The notes below the pieces were generated by a model. That model had not been told where the DNA came from. It made no database searches and worked only from the letters and a program-made list of their open reading frames with translations. From Erythrobacter sp. (GTDB lineage: Bacteria > Pseudomonadota > Alphaproteobacteria > Sphingomonadales > Sphingomonadaceae), in NCBI GenBank assembly GCA_024642335.1, contig JAHEBH010000022.1, forward strand, positions 1 to 38,863: a stretch of 38,863 nt of DNA, given 5' to 3'. Shown piece by piece: positions 16,470 to 24,779 of this stretch (positions within the stretch are counted from its first letter, which is position 1; each line of letters starts with the position of its first letter). Position numbers and translations under genes: made by a program.

Positions 16470-17475
16470 GCGCAGCCGGAAGATATCCCGATGCCATGCC
16501 ATAAGCGATCAGTCGTCCCAGCCAGGCGGTGTCGGTGGGAGGGCATGCGAGGCCGGTCAGCGTGCGGAAGTTCGTATCGTCGAAGCGCGGGGCGCGGGTG
16601 AAATAGGTGCCGAAAGTGCCGAGCATGCGCGCTGCGACGCGCTGCTCGGCTTGCGGGAGAATTGCGGGGTCGTAATTCCCTGGCATCACGCAAAGCGGGT
16701 CGGGAAAGTGCGGGATGCGGCGTACGCCCTGCGCCAGTTCGACCGATGGCAGCGGCGCGGAACCGGTGAGGTGGAAATAGCATCCCTGCGCCTGCTCCAT
16801 GCGTTCGGCGATACGCACCAGCCCTTCCGCCACATGGTCGATCGGCACAAGGTCAAGCGTGGAGGCAGGATCGGCGGGCAGGACCGAAACCTTGCCGCGC
16901 GCCATCAGGCGAATGACGTTGCAGAGCGAGGGGAATTCCCGGATTTTCCCCGTCTCGCTATCGCCGAGCGTGATCGACGGGCGGACAATGGCGAAGGGCA
17001 CGCCGCTTGCCGCCACCACGCCTTCGGCGCGGGCCTTGCTCGCCTCGTAACCATTGGCGAAGCGCGTTCCAGCGCGAACCGGCACCTCTTCAATCACACC
17101 ATCGTTGAGACCGCAGACATAGGCGGTGCTGACATGCAGGAAGCGCGCAGCGCAGGCCTTTGCGAACTCCGCCGCATTGCGTGTTCCCTGCACATTGTCG
17201 CGTTCCAGTTCCTCCTCTGGCGCATCGAATGCTAGCGAGGCAGCGCAATGCACGACAAGGTCGATAGCGTGGTCGAAGGGGTCGAGGCCCATCAGCGGCA
17301 GCGTGATGTCGCCTGACACCGTGCGGGCGACGGGTACGGGCCTGCCATCATTGCCACGCACTAATCTTGTGCGATGGACCATCGCGGTCACCGCGTGGCC
17401 GCGTGCAGAGAGACGTGCGCAGACTTCCCCGCCGATCAGTCCGGCAGCGCCGGTGACGAGGATCTTCAGCAGCAC
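16420..17475 (-). CDS. NAD(P)-dependent SDR/thioester-reductase-like epimerase family protein
   Basis: This 351-aa extended SDR starts at GTG (17475) with an AAGGGA Shine-Dalgarno five bases upstream. The Rossmann motif is GAAGLIG (9-15). The active-site YxxxK is in GYEASKARAE. The overall pattern is like the NAD-binding domain of thioester reductases and sugar epimerases (NDV-x-GT, VSTAYVCG, VPIDHVAEGLV). The start overlaps the arsM stop by ten bases, so it is the second gene of an arsM operon. Its product may modify or reduce the carbon part of an organo-arsenical, but that is inference from context. Confidence 0.85.
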   Translation of the reverse strand: MLLKILVTGAAGLIGGEVCARLSARGHAVTAMVHRTRLVRGNDGRPVPVARTVSGDITLPLMGLDPFDHAIDLVVHCAASLAFDAPEEELERDNVQGTRNAAEFAKACAARFLHVSTAYVCGLNDGVIEEVPVRAGTRFANGYEASKARAEGVVAASGVPFAIVRPSITLGDSETGKIREFPSLCNVIRLMARGKVSVLPADPASTLDLVPIDHVAEGLVRIAERMEQAQGCYFHLTGSAPLPSVELAQGVRRIPHFPDPLCVMPGNYDPAILPQAEQRVAARMLGTFGTYFTRAPRFDDTNFRTLTGLACPPTDTAWLGRLIAYGMASGYLPAAPSARPDNAFPAVPALQ

Positions 17476-18518
17476 GATGTCCCTTCGGACTTGGCGGGAT
17501 TGGCATCGCTCTGGCCAAATGGAACGGCGCTGCCGCATCCCGGAAAGACGCCGAAATGTGTGTCGAAACTGCCGATGAAGTCGAAATGCGGGGCCAGCCG
17601 CGTTTCGGCCAGCATTAGCCAGCTATTCCCGCAGACAGGGAATATGCGTCCGCGCTCGATGGCGTGATGGTTGTCGAGGTGGAACATCTGCTCCTGCCCC
17701 GGCACCGTGCCCCGGTAGATCACGGCCTGGCCGTAATCTTCGCATTGCGGCTCCAGCCCGGCCAGTTTGAACAGGCGGTAGGTGGCGGAAACAAAGGAAA
17801 TGCCATCCAGCTTCTCCGCCACTTCGGCGTCGTTGATGCCTAGTGGGCGGTCCGTCACCAGGCGCGGATCGGCAAAGCCCGCGCGTTTGGCCAGCATGTC
17901 GAAATCGCCCCAATAGAGCGCGCCGGACAGGCATTCGCCATGCAGGACCGGATCGCTCAGCAGATGCACAGGTACGCGGCGGTCAGCATAGACATCGGAG
18001 AAATAGAGCTCGCCGCCCGGCTTCAGCAGGCGGTGCGCGGCGCGAAAGACCGCTTCCTTGTCGGCGACAAGATTGATCACGCAATTGGAGACGATGACGT
18101 CGAAGCTTGCGGGCTCAAGGTCGAGCGCATCCAGCTGCTCGATATCGCCTTCCACAAAGCGGACGTTGCGGTATCCGAAGCGCTCGGCATGCCAATCAAG
18201 GTGGCTGTTCGCCACGGCAAGCTGCTCGGGCGTGGCATCGACGCCGGTGACAGAGCCATTGGCTCCTACCAGCTGTGCCAGCAGGTATGCGTCCTGACCG
18301 CTGCCCGATCCCAGGTCGAGCACATGGCAGCCTTCGACCGCCTGCGGGACCACCAGGCCGCAACCGTAATAGCGGGCCTTCACTACCGGGTGGACGTTCT
18401 TCAAAGCCTCCAGAATGTCCGGTGCGGGCATTTCGAGTGTGCAGCAGGCATCGGTGCGCAAATCCTCGCTGCCGCCAAGCACCTTGCCATAATAATCCTG
18501 CGCATTCTGGAGATTCAT
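17466..18518 (-). CDS. arsM: arsenite S-adenosylmethyltransferase
   Basis: This 350-aa protein matches the full-length algal/bacterial ArsM type, which methylates As(III) using SAM and thiols. The SAM motif is VLDLGSGSGQD (67-77). Four cysteine sites match the arsenic-binding cysteines of the family: C25/C26 in DACCTLE, C53 in YYGCGL, C146 in SNCVINL and C196 in GECLSGALYW. The C-terminal domain carries CEDYGQAV, FPVCGNSWLML and HFGVFPGCG, as in the long form. The protein ends in a vicinal Cys-Cys. ATG 18518 is preferred over the in-frame 18539 because AAGGA lies ten bases upstream of it and the product begins MNLQNAQDYYGKVL. Confidence 0.93.
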   Translation of the reverse strand: MNLQNAQDYYGKVLGGSEDLRTDACCTLEMPAPDILEALKNVHPVVKARYYGCGLVVPQAVEGCHVLDLGSGSGQDAYLLAQLVGANGSVTGVDATPEQLAVANSHLDWHAERFGYRNVRFVEGDIEQLDALDLEPASFDVIVSNCVINLVADKEAVFRAAHRLLKPGGELYFSDVYADRRVPVHLLSDPVLHGECLSGALYWGDFDMLAKRAGFADPRLVTDRPLGINDAEVAEKLDGISFVSATYRLFKLAGLEPQCEDYGQAVIYRGTVPGQEQMFHLDNHHAIERGRIFPVCGNSWLMLAETRLAPHFDFIGSFDTHFGVFPGCGSAVPFGQSDANPAKSEGTSCC

Positions 18519-18553
18519 GAAACCGATGATCCTTCGCATCCGAATTGGGGGAC

Positions 18554-18570
18554 ATAGACAGGAATTCTAT
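18554..18570. promoter_or_regulatory. candidate operator in the arsM/oxidoreductase divergent promoter
   Basis: ATAGA and TCTAT half-sites are separated by seven bases, in the 87-base region between the divergent arsM and FAD oxidoreductase starts. The size is right for a small dimeric repressor such as an ArsR-type regulator. No arsR gene is present in the window, and the half-sites are only 5 bp. Confidence 0.25.
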
Positions 18571-18605
18571 CGCTTGGCACGGCTTTTCGGTTACTTTGAG
18601 GTCAG

Positions 18606-20021
18606 ATGGATTATTCGCATGATGTGATCGTGATCGGCGGCGGCGCTGCGGGGTTGACCGCGGCGGGCGGTTGCGCGCTGTTCGGCCTCAAGGTCGCGTT
18701 GATCGAAAAGGGCGCGATGGGCGGCGAATGCCTCAACAATGGCTGCGTGCCGTCCAAAGCGCTCATCTCCTCTGCCCGCCGCGCAGCGGAGGCCCGCGAG
18801 GAAAAGCGGCTGGGGGTGCAACTGGCAGCGCCGGTGGTCGAATGGGCAGGCGTCCACAAGCACATTCACGGCGCCATCGCCGCCATCGCCCCGCACGATT
18901 CGCAGGAACGGTTCGAGGAGATGGGCTGCGAAGTCATTCGCGATTACGCCCGATTGGTGGGCCGCCATACGGTCGAAGTCGCAGGTCGCAGGATTTCTGC
19001 GCCGCGTATCGTGATCGCTACCGGGTCGGAGCCTTTCATTCCCCCAATCGACGGGCTCGACAGCGTCCCATTTCTTACCAACGAAAACCTGTTCGACTTG
19101 GCTGAACTGCCGGTGCATCTCGTCATTATCGGTGGCGGGGTGATCGGCATGGAAATGGGCCAGAGCTTCCGGCGTCTGGGCAGCGAGGTGACCATCATCA
19201 ACCCGGGACGGGTCATGGGCCGCGATGATACGGAATCGGTTGCCGTGGTGGTCGCGCAGATGGAGCGTGAGGGGGTGCGCTTCGTGGATGGGAAGGCCAC
19301 GAAGGTTGGTGGCGCTTCGGCAGCGATCACCGTCCATACCGATGGTGGCGAACTAATTTCCGGATCGCACCTGCTGGTGGCGGTAGGCCGCAAGGCGCGC
19401 GTTTCCGGCTACGGACTTGAGGAGCTGGGGCTGGAACTTGGCCGTAACGGGATCAAGGCCGATGCCCGCCGCCGCGCTTCGCTGAAGCATATCTACGCCA
19501 TCGGCGATTGCCGCGAGGGGCCGCGCCTGACGCATGTCTCGGGCTATGAAGGCTCCAACGTCGTGCTCGAAATCGCGCTCGGCCTTCCGACCAAGGTCGA
19601 TTGGCGCGCGCTGCCCTGGTGCACCTACACCGAGCCTGAAGTGGCGCAGATCGGCATGACCGAGGACGAGGCGCGGCAGCAGCACGGCGATGCCATCAGC
19701 GTTGTCCGCGAGAGCTTCGACCACAATGATCGCGCCGTGGCCGAAGGCGAAACTGCCGGGCACATGAAGCTGGTGCTGAAGGGCAAGAAGGTGGTCGGCG
19801 CCAGTATTGTCGGCAAGAATGCCGGTGAGCTGCTGCTGCCGCTGACGCAGGCCATCACCGGGAAGAGCAGTACATTCGCGCTGGGCGGGGCGGTGATTTC
19901 CTATCCGACCCGGTCCGAGATCACCAAGGCGCTGGCCTTCAAGGCATGGGAGCCGACCGTCTTCGGCGGCCTGCCGAAGAAATGGGCGGCACTGATCGCA
20001 CGGCTGAGGCGGATGTTCTGA
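18606..20021 (+). CDS. MerA/dihydrolipoamide dehydrogenase-like FAD-dependent disulfide oxidoreductase
   Basis: This 471-aa class I pyridine nucleotide-disulfide oxidoreductase has an FAD motif GGGAAG (11-16). The redox-active disulfide is C42/C47 in GECLNNGCVPSK. The NAD(P) motif is GGGVIGME, and the second FAD motif is AIGDC. The C-terminal active-site HPTxxE of lipoamide dehydrogenase is replaced by YPTRSE, as in the MerA-like subfamily of unknown substrate. Dihydrolipoamide dehydrogenase activity is therefore unlikely. A GAGG precedes the ATG by four bases. It diverges from arsM and is coupled by TGATG to the radical SAM gene. In this context it may reduce an arsenical or keep dithiols reduced. 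Confidence 0.9.
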   Translation: MDYSHDVIVIGGGAAGLTAAGGCALFGLKVALIEKGAMGGECLNNGCVPSKALISSARRAAEAREEKRLGVQLAAPVVEWAGVHKHIHGAIAAIAPHDSQERFEEMGCEVIRDYARLVGRHTVEVAGRRISAPRIVIATGSEPFIPPIDGLDSVPFLTNENLFDLAELPVHLVIIGGGVIGMEMGQSFRRLGSEVTIINPGRVMGRDDTESVAVVVAQMEREGVRFVDGKATKVGGASAAITVHTDGGELISGSHLLVAVGRKARVSGYGLEELGLELGRNGIKADARRRASLKHIYAIGDCREGPRLTHVSGYEGSNVVLEIALGLPTKVDWRALPWCTYTEPEVAQIGMTEDEARQQHGDAISVVRESFDHNDRAVAEGETAGHMKLVLKGKKVVGASIVGKNAGELLLPLTQAITGKSSTFALGGAVISYPTRSEITKALAFKAWEPTVFGGLPKKWAALIARLRRMF

Positions 20022-21016
20022 TGGCGACGCGGTCGAAAAGCCGGAATGTGCCCGCCGGGCCTTCCCCGTTCGCCCTGCCGGAAAAGCAGCCGCTCAGGCC
20101 CGGAAAGTTTGTCGATCCTGCCAAGACCGCCGATGGTTCGCCGCGGGCCACGGTTGCGCTGGAGAGGCTCGACACGCTGTGGCTCAACACCGGCACACTG
20201 TGCAATCTCGCCTGCGCCAGTTGCTATATCGACAGTTCGCCCACCAATGACGCTCTGATCTACCTGACAGCGCAGGAGGCCGCGCGCTTCCTGGACGAGA
20301 TCACGTTGTCAGGGCGCCCGGTGCGCGAGATCGGCTTTACCGGCGGCGAACCGTTCATGAACCCGCAGTTCCCCGCCATGCTGGAGGATACCCTGTCGCG
20401 CGGGCATGAGGTGCTTGTCCTCACCAATGCGATGAAGCCCATGCGGCGGCACGAGGCGGCGCTGCTGGCACTGAAGGAACGGTTCGACAGCAAGCTCACC
20501 CTGCGCGTTTCAATCGATCACCATACGCAGCAAGTGCATGAGGGGGAGCGCGGCGCCAACAGCTGGGCGCCAATGATCGAAGGGCTGCAGTGGCTCTCTG
20601 CCAATGGATTCTCAATTGCCGCCGCCGGAAGGAGCCTGGCGGGTGAGGGCGAGTCGGCAGCGCGCGATGCCTATGCTCAGCTCTTTGCGGGCGAAGCCAT
20701 TAACATCGATGCGCATGACCCTGCCCGTCTGGTGATCTTCCCCGAGATGGATGCCAGCGCAGACGTTCCCGAGATCAGCGAGGCCTGCTGGAGTATTCTT
20801 GGCAAGAGACCGGGCGACATCATGTGCGCATCGAGCCGCATGGTCGTCCACCGCAAGGGCGAGGGTGCCGCACGCGTCGTCGCCTGCACCTTGCTGCCCT
20901 ATCACCCTCAATTCGACCTGGGCGCCACGCTGGCAGAGGCGGACAGACCCGTCGCACTCAACCACCCGCATTGCGCGCGCTTCTGCGTGCTGGGCGGGGC
21001 GAGCTGTTCGGCCTGA
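20021..21016 (+). CDS. radical SAM protein of the arsenic locus, not ArsS-like
   Basis: This 331-aa radical SAM enzyme has the CxxxCxxC cluster site at C61, C65 and C68 (GTLCNLACASCYID). FTGGEPF follows at 106-112. Further cysteines at C269, C289, C318, C322 and C329 in the C-terminal 65 residues could hold an auxiliary iron-sulfur cluster, SPASM/twitch style. It lacks the TNMPI and C-terminal DCDFNQ-type blocks I associate with ArsS, the radical SAM enzyme of arsenosugar synthesis. It also lacks the unusual cysteine motif of ArsL. Its partner gene and the ArsM cluster suggest a role on a methylated arsenical. A peptide or lipid substrate is also possible. Confidence 0.88.
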   Translation: MATRSKSRNVPAGPSPFALPEKQPLRPGKFVDPAKTADGSPRATVALERLDTLWLNTGTLCNLACASCYIDSSPTNDALIYLTAQEAARFLDEITLSGRPVREIGFTGGEPFMNPQFPAMLEDTLSRGHEVLVLTNAMKPMRRHEAALLALKERFDSKLTLRVSIDHHTQQVHEGERGANSWAPMIEGLQWLSANGFSIAAAGRSLAGEGESAARDAYAQLFAGEAINIDAHDPARLVIFPEMDASADVPEISEACWSILGKRPGDIMCASSRMVVHRKGEGAARVVACTLLPYHPQFDLGATLAEADRPVALNHPHCARFCVLGGASCSA

Positions 21017-21034
21017 CACCGCGCCTTACACCCC

Positions 21035-21063
21035 TTGACCGAATCCGGAGCGCGTTCTAGAGG
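21035..21063 (+). promoter_or_regulatory. possible promoter of tRNA-Gln
   Basis: TTGACC (21035-21040) and TAGAGG (21058-21063) are spaced by exactly 17 bases and end 11 bases before the tRNA 5' end. The -35 is close to consensus and the -10 is weak. Confidence 0.4.
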
Positions 21064-21074
21064 CCCGCCTCCAT

Positions 21075-21148
21075 TGCCCCGTCGTCTAATGGTAAGACTA
21101 CGGACTCTGACTCCGTCAATTGAGGTTCGAATCCTCACGGGGCATCCA
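21075..21148 (+). tRNA. tRNA-Gln (anticodon CTG)
   Basis: A full cloverleaf can be drawn. The acceptor is TGCCCCG/CGGGGCA. The D arm is GTC/GAC around an AATGGTAA loop. The anticodon stem ACGGA/TCCGT has loop CTCTGAC, giving anticodon CTG, which reads CAG. The T arm is TGAGG-TTCGAAT-CCTCA. The 3' end encodes T and CCA. It stands alone between the radical SAM and LOG genes. Confidence 0.96.
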
Positions 21149-21272
21149 CTTCCCAGACTTTCTTACCATGACCCCGCGTGTGCGCACGACGTTTGGGGCA
21201 TCGCTGCCTGCGCCCCCTTTCTTCCGTTCACGCAACGCCGTAGTGCGGACCAGTAGCATGAGGAGGATCACC

Positions 21273-22187
21273 TTGGACAAACGCAGGGACGAGCGTGAAC
21301 ACGATCACGATCTGGTCGATCGAAAATTCTATCCCGCACAAACCGAAGCGAGGTTTGCCGATAGCGGGGAAGCGGATACGCCGCAGACGCGGCACCCATC
21401 CTACCGCCTGGCATTTCGCGATACCGATTTCCTGCTGCGCGAGGAATTGCGGCCTGTGCGCTTCCAGCTGGAGCTGCTCAAGCCCGAGATGGTTCTGGAA
21501 GAGGCGCGCATCGGCTCGACACTGGTAATGTACGGATCGGCGCGCATTCCTTCGCCGGAACAGGCAGAGGAGATGAAGGCTGGCCTGGCCGACATGCCCG
21601 ACCGCGAGCGCCTGATTGCCCAGAACCTGATCGAGAAGGCCAAATATTACGACGAGGCCTACAAGCTGGCGAGGATGTCAGGAGACAGGGGTATCGTCGA
21701 GAAGGGCATGCGCCAGTTTGTCGTCTGTTCGGGTGGCGGCCCCTCGATCATGGAGGCTGCGAACAAGGGAGCCAGCGATGCCGGTGCGGAAAGCATCGGC
21801 CTCAATATCGTTCTGCCGCATGAGCAGGCTCCGAACGCCTATGTGACGCCCTATCTCGCGCTTTGCTTCCACTATTTCGCGCTCAGGAAGATGCATTTCC
21901 TCATCCGGGCGCGCGCCGTGGCGGTGTTCCCGGGCGGCTTCGGGACCTGTGACGAACTTTTCGAGCTATTGACGCTGATCCAGACAGGCAAGATGAAGCC
22001 GATCCCGATCCTGCTGTTCGGCAAGAAGTTCTGGGATCGTATCGTCGACTTCGAAGGGCTGGCTGAAGAGGGCACGATCGATCACGAAGATCTGGATCTG
22101 ATCAGCTGGTGCGAGACCGCTGAAGAGGCCTGGCATCACATCTGCGAGTTCTACCGCCTGTCCGACCCGATCCAGGGTTGCGACTGA
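21273..22187 (+). CDS. LOG family protein (TIGR00730-type nucleotide 5'-monophosphate phosphoribohydrolase)
   Basis: This protein is about 304 aa and carries the LOG/lysine-decarboxylase-like Rossmann motifs GGGPSIMEAAN (154-164) and FPGGFGTCDELFE (219-231). LOG enzymes cleave N6-substituted AMP to the free base and ribose 5-phosphate. In bacteria a nucleotide-pool role is likely. The N-terminal 80 residues are a charged extension typical of the long alphaproteobacterial form. A perfect AGGAGG lies at 21261-21266, six bases before TTG 21273. The in-frame ATG 21258 would place the Shine-Dalgarno inside the gene, so TTG is preferred. It converges on thiD with nine bases between stops. Confidence 0.9.
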   Translation: MDKRRDEREHDHDLVDRKFYPAQTEARFADSGEADTPQTRHPSYRLAFRDTDFLLREELRPVRFQLELLKPEMVLEEARIGSTLVMYGSARIPSPEQAEEMKAGLADMPDRERLIAQNLIEKAKYYDEAYKLARMSGDRGIVEKGMRQFVVCSGGGPSIMEAANKGASDAGAESIGLNIVLPHEQAPNAYVTPYLALCFHYFALRKMHFLIRARAVAVFPGGFGTCDELFELLTLIQTGKMKPIPILLFGKKFWDRIVDFEGLAEEGTIDHEDLDLISWCETAEEAWHHICEFYRLSDPIQGCD

Positions 22188-22196
22188 AGCAGGCCC

Positions 22197-23045
22197 TTAG
22201 CGCACCGCCTGATGCCCCATCGGCCCGTGGCCTGCACCAAATCCGGGCGCATTTTCGAGCGCCTTGCGAACGAACTGGCGCGCCTCGGAGATGGCTTCCT
22301 CCAGCAAGAGACCCTTGGCGAGCAGCGTGGCGATGGCGCTGGAAAGTGTGCAGCCGGTGCCGTGATTGTGGCGCGTGTCGATGCGCGGATCGGACCATGC
22401 TTGTTCATTCCAGTGCCCCTGCGCGTTTTGCGTGTAGAGCGTATCGACAATTAGATTGTCGGTGCTGACGGGGGCAGAATTTCCCGAAAGGATGAAACCG
22501 CCCTTCCAATGACCGCCCTTTGCCAGAATTGCGCCACCACCTATCCTGTCGAGTACGGCGCCGGATGCCTCTGAGAGCTGAATCTCATCGGCGATCTCCA
22601 TTCCCGAAAGCCGCTCTAGCTCAGGCAAGTTGGGCGTGGTCAGGGTTGCAAGTTCCATCAGCCATTCGAAGACCTCGATCGTCGCCTGATCGGCTAGCGA
22701 AGCGCCGCTGGTTGCAACCATGACGGGATCGAAGACGATGGGGCAGGGCAGGTCTTCCAGCCGGTCAGCCACCACTTCGGCAATATCGGCGCTGCCCAGC
22801 ATGCCGATCTTCACCGCATCCACGCCGATATCGCCCATGCAGGCATCCATCTGCGCGGCGACGAAATCGGGCGAGAGCACCTCCACCCCGGTCACGCCCT
22901 TGCTGTTCTGCGCGGTGATGGCCGTGATCGCGGTCATGGCATAGCCGCCCAGCATGGTGATGGTCTTGATGTCCGCCTGAATCCCCGCGCCGCCGGAACT
23001 GTCCGATCCGGCAATGGCAAGGATGCGGGGCGGGCGGCTGTTCAC
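22197..23045 (-). CDS. thiD: bifunctional hydroxymethylpyrimidine kinase/phosphomethylpyrimidine kinase
   Basis: This 282-aa ribokinase-fold enzyme phosphorylates HMP and then HMP-P to HMP-PP for thiamine synthesis. It opens with ILAIAGSDSSGGAGIQADIKT (substrate site). It has TPNLPELERL in the middle and the anion-hole motif NHGTGCTLSSAIA near 230. GTG at 23045 is the start, with an AAGG four bases upstream. It overlaps the DUF1272 stop as GTGA, so it is the third gene of the glmM operon. Confidence 0.94.
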   Translation of the reverse strand: MNSRPPRILAIAGSDSSGGAGIQADIKTITMLGGYAMTAITAITAQNSKGVTGVEVLSPDFVAAQMDACMGDIGVDAVKIGMLGSADIAEVVADRLEDLPCPIVFDPVMVATSGASLADQATIEVFEWLMELATLTTPNLPELERLSGMEIADEIQLSEASGAVLDRIGGGAILAKGGHWKGGFILSGNSAPVSTDNLIVDTLYTQNAQGHWNEQAWSDPRIDTRHNHGTGCTLSSAIATLLAKGLLLEEAISEARQFVRKALENAPGFGAGHGPMGHQAVR

Positions 23046-23272
23046 GCTGCCTTGAATCGCCGTTCGCTGGACGGCGGATGCTTTGCGTGATGCTTCTTTG
23101 CGCGCGTGGGCCGGTCCATCAGTTCACCGCCGCAGTTGGGGCAGCGTTCGTCAAGCGCATCGGCACATTCGGCGCAGAAGGTGCATTCGAAGCTGCAGAT
23201 GAAAGCGCCCGGCGCCTCTGCGGGCAGGCCCACACCGCATCGTTCGCAATCGGGGCGCATCTCGAGGGCCAT
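23042..23272 (-). CDS. DUF1272 small zinc-binding protein
   Basis: This 76-aa protein begins MALEMRPDCERCG. Its eight cysteines (C9, C12, C26, C30, C33, C36, C44, C47) are arranged as two CxxC-type zinc knuckles, typical of DUF1272. A basic Lys/His/Arg tail follows. The function is unknown; nucleic-acid or protein binding is possible. The ATG at 23272 lies four bases after the glmM stop, and the stop overlaps the thiD GTG. A longer in-frame extension upstream into glmM was rejected. Confidence 0.88.
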   Translation of the reverse strand: MALEMRPDCERCGVGLPAEAPGAFICSFECTFCAECADALDERCPNCGGELMDRPTRAKKHHAKHPPSSERRFKAA

Positions 23273-23276
23273 CACA

Positions 23277-24614
23277 TCAGACCGCCGCCTGCACCGCGTC
23301 GCAGATCGAATCCACCAGGCGGTGAACCTGTTCCGCGTCATCGCCTTCCGCCATCACGCGGATCAGCGGCTCGGTGCCGGATTTGCGGATGACGAGGCGG
23401 CCCGATCCCGCCAGTTCGGCTTCGGCAGCAGCAATGGCGTTCTGCACCGGTGGTGCGGCAAGCGGATCGCCGCCATCATAGCGGACATTCTTCAGCAATT
23501 GCGGCACGGGATCGAACAGGTGCAGGAGCTCGCTGGCAGGCTTGCCCGTGCGGACGAGTGCGCCCAGCACCTGCAGCGCGGCGATGGTGCCATCTCCGGT
23601 GGTGGCATGGTCGGTCAGGATCATGTGGCCGGATTGCTCGCCGCCGACATTGTATCCGCCTGCGCGCATGGCCTCGAGCACGTAGCGATCGCCCACCTTG
23701 GTGCGGACAAGTTCCAGCCCCTGGCCTGCCAGATAGCGCTCCAGCCCCAGGTTGGACATGACCGTGGAAACGATGCCGCCGCCCTTCAGCAGGCCGCGCT
23801 TTGCCATGCTGGTGGCGATCAGCGCCATGATCTGGTCGCCATCGACGATCTGGCCTTTCTCGTCGATCACGATCAGCCTGTCGGCATCGCCATCGAGCGC
23901 AATGCCGATATCTGCCTTTTCCTCCAGCACGCGCGCCTGGATGGCCGCAAGGTCGGTGGAGCCCACGCCATCGTTGATATTGCGGCCGTTGGGAGAGACG
24001 CCAAGCGGAATGATCTTGGCCCCCAATTCCCAGATGGCCGTAGGCGTGACGTCATAGGCCGCGCCATGGGCGCAATCGACCACGATCTTGAGGTCATCCA
24101 GCCGGATATCGTCGGGAAGCGACTGCTTGACTGCGTGGATGTAGCGCCCCTTGGCATCGTCGATCCGGCGGGCGCGACCGATATGCTCGCCCTGCGCCAG
24201 TTCCTGCTCGCGCTCCATTTCAGCTTCTATGGCTTCCTCGTCCTTGTCGGAAAGCTTGAAGCCGTCGGGGCCGAACAACTTGATGCCGTTATCGGCAAAC
24301 TTGTTGTGGCTGGCGGAAATCATCACGCCGATATCGGCGCGCATCTCGCGGGTGAGGAGTGCCACGGCGGGAGTCGGCAACGGGCCTGTCAGGATCACAT
24401 CCATGCCCACGCTGGTGAAGCCGGCGGTGAGCGCGTTTTCCATCATATAGCCGGACAGGCGCGTATCCTTGCCGATCACCACGCGGTGCTTGTGGTCGCC
24501 GCGCAGGAAGTGGCGGCCGGCTGCCTGCCCCACTTTCATGGCGGTCGCCGCGGTAAGAATGCCTGCATTGGCCCGGCCGCGAATGCCATCCGTCCCGAAA
24601 TATCTGCGCGCCAT
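23277..24614 (-). CDS. glmM: phosphoglucosamine mutase
   Basis: This 445-aa enzyme interconverts glucosamine 6-phosphate and glucosamine 1-phosphate for UDP-GlcNAc and cell-wall synthesis. The phosphoserine loop SASHN has catalytic S102. The Mg-binding DGDADR lies near 245, the sugar-binding GGEQSGH near 325 and the phosphate-binding [11 protein letters not shown] at the C-terminus. The length is typical. It is the first gene of a glmM-DUF1272-thiD operon and is divergent from sodB. Confidence 0.97.
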   Translation of the reverse strand: MARRYFGTDGIRGRANAGILTAATAMKVGQAAGRHFLRGDHKHRVVIGKDTRLSGYMMENALTAGFTSVGMDVILTGPLPTPAVALLTREMRADIGVMISASHNKFADNGIKLFGPDGFKLSDKDEEAIEAEMEREQELAQGEHIGRARRIDDAKGRYIHAVKQSLPDDIRLDDLKIVVDCAHGAAYDVTPTAIWELGAKIIPLGVSPNGRNINDGVGSTDLAAIQARVLEEKADIGIALDGDADRLIVIDEKGQIVDGDQIMALIATSMAKRGLLKGGGIVSTVMSNLGLERYLAGQGLELVRTKVGDRYVLEAMRAGGYNVGGEQSGHMILTDHATTGDGTIAALQVLGALVRTGKPASELLHLFDPVPQLLKNVRYDGGDPLAAPPVQNAIAAAEAELAGSGRLVIRKSGTEPLIRVMAEGDDAEQVHRLVDSICDAVQAAV

Positions 24615-24779
24615 CGCCTATCCTTGGTCACAGAGAAGAAATACTGCTCTTGCAATGGCGCGGCTGGGCACCAATGTCACGCCCGCAGGTCCCCTGTGCT
24701 CAAAGATGTGCCCAAAGATTTGCACGTCCGGCGCATCCTGCGACACGATCCAAACCAGACAATCAGGAAGGAATCTCCC

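Noticed and set aside
24720-24749. Possible sodB promoter TTGCAC-18-CACGAT
   Set aside because: The -10 match is poor and the spacing suboptimal; too weak to list.
23106-24779. Long in-frame extension upstream of sodB
   Set aside because: It is antisense to glmM and DUF1272. The SOD homology begins at the TTG at 24780, which has its own Shine-Dalgarno.
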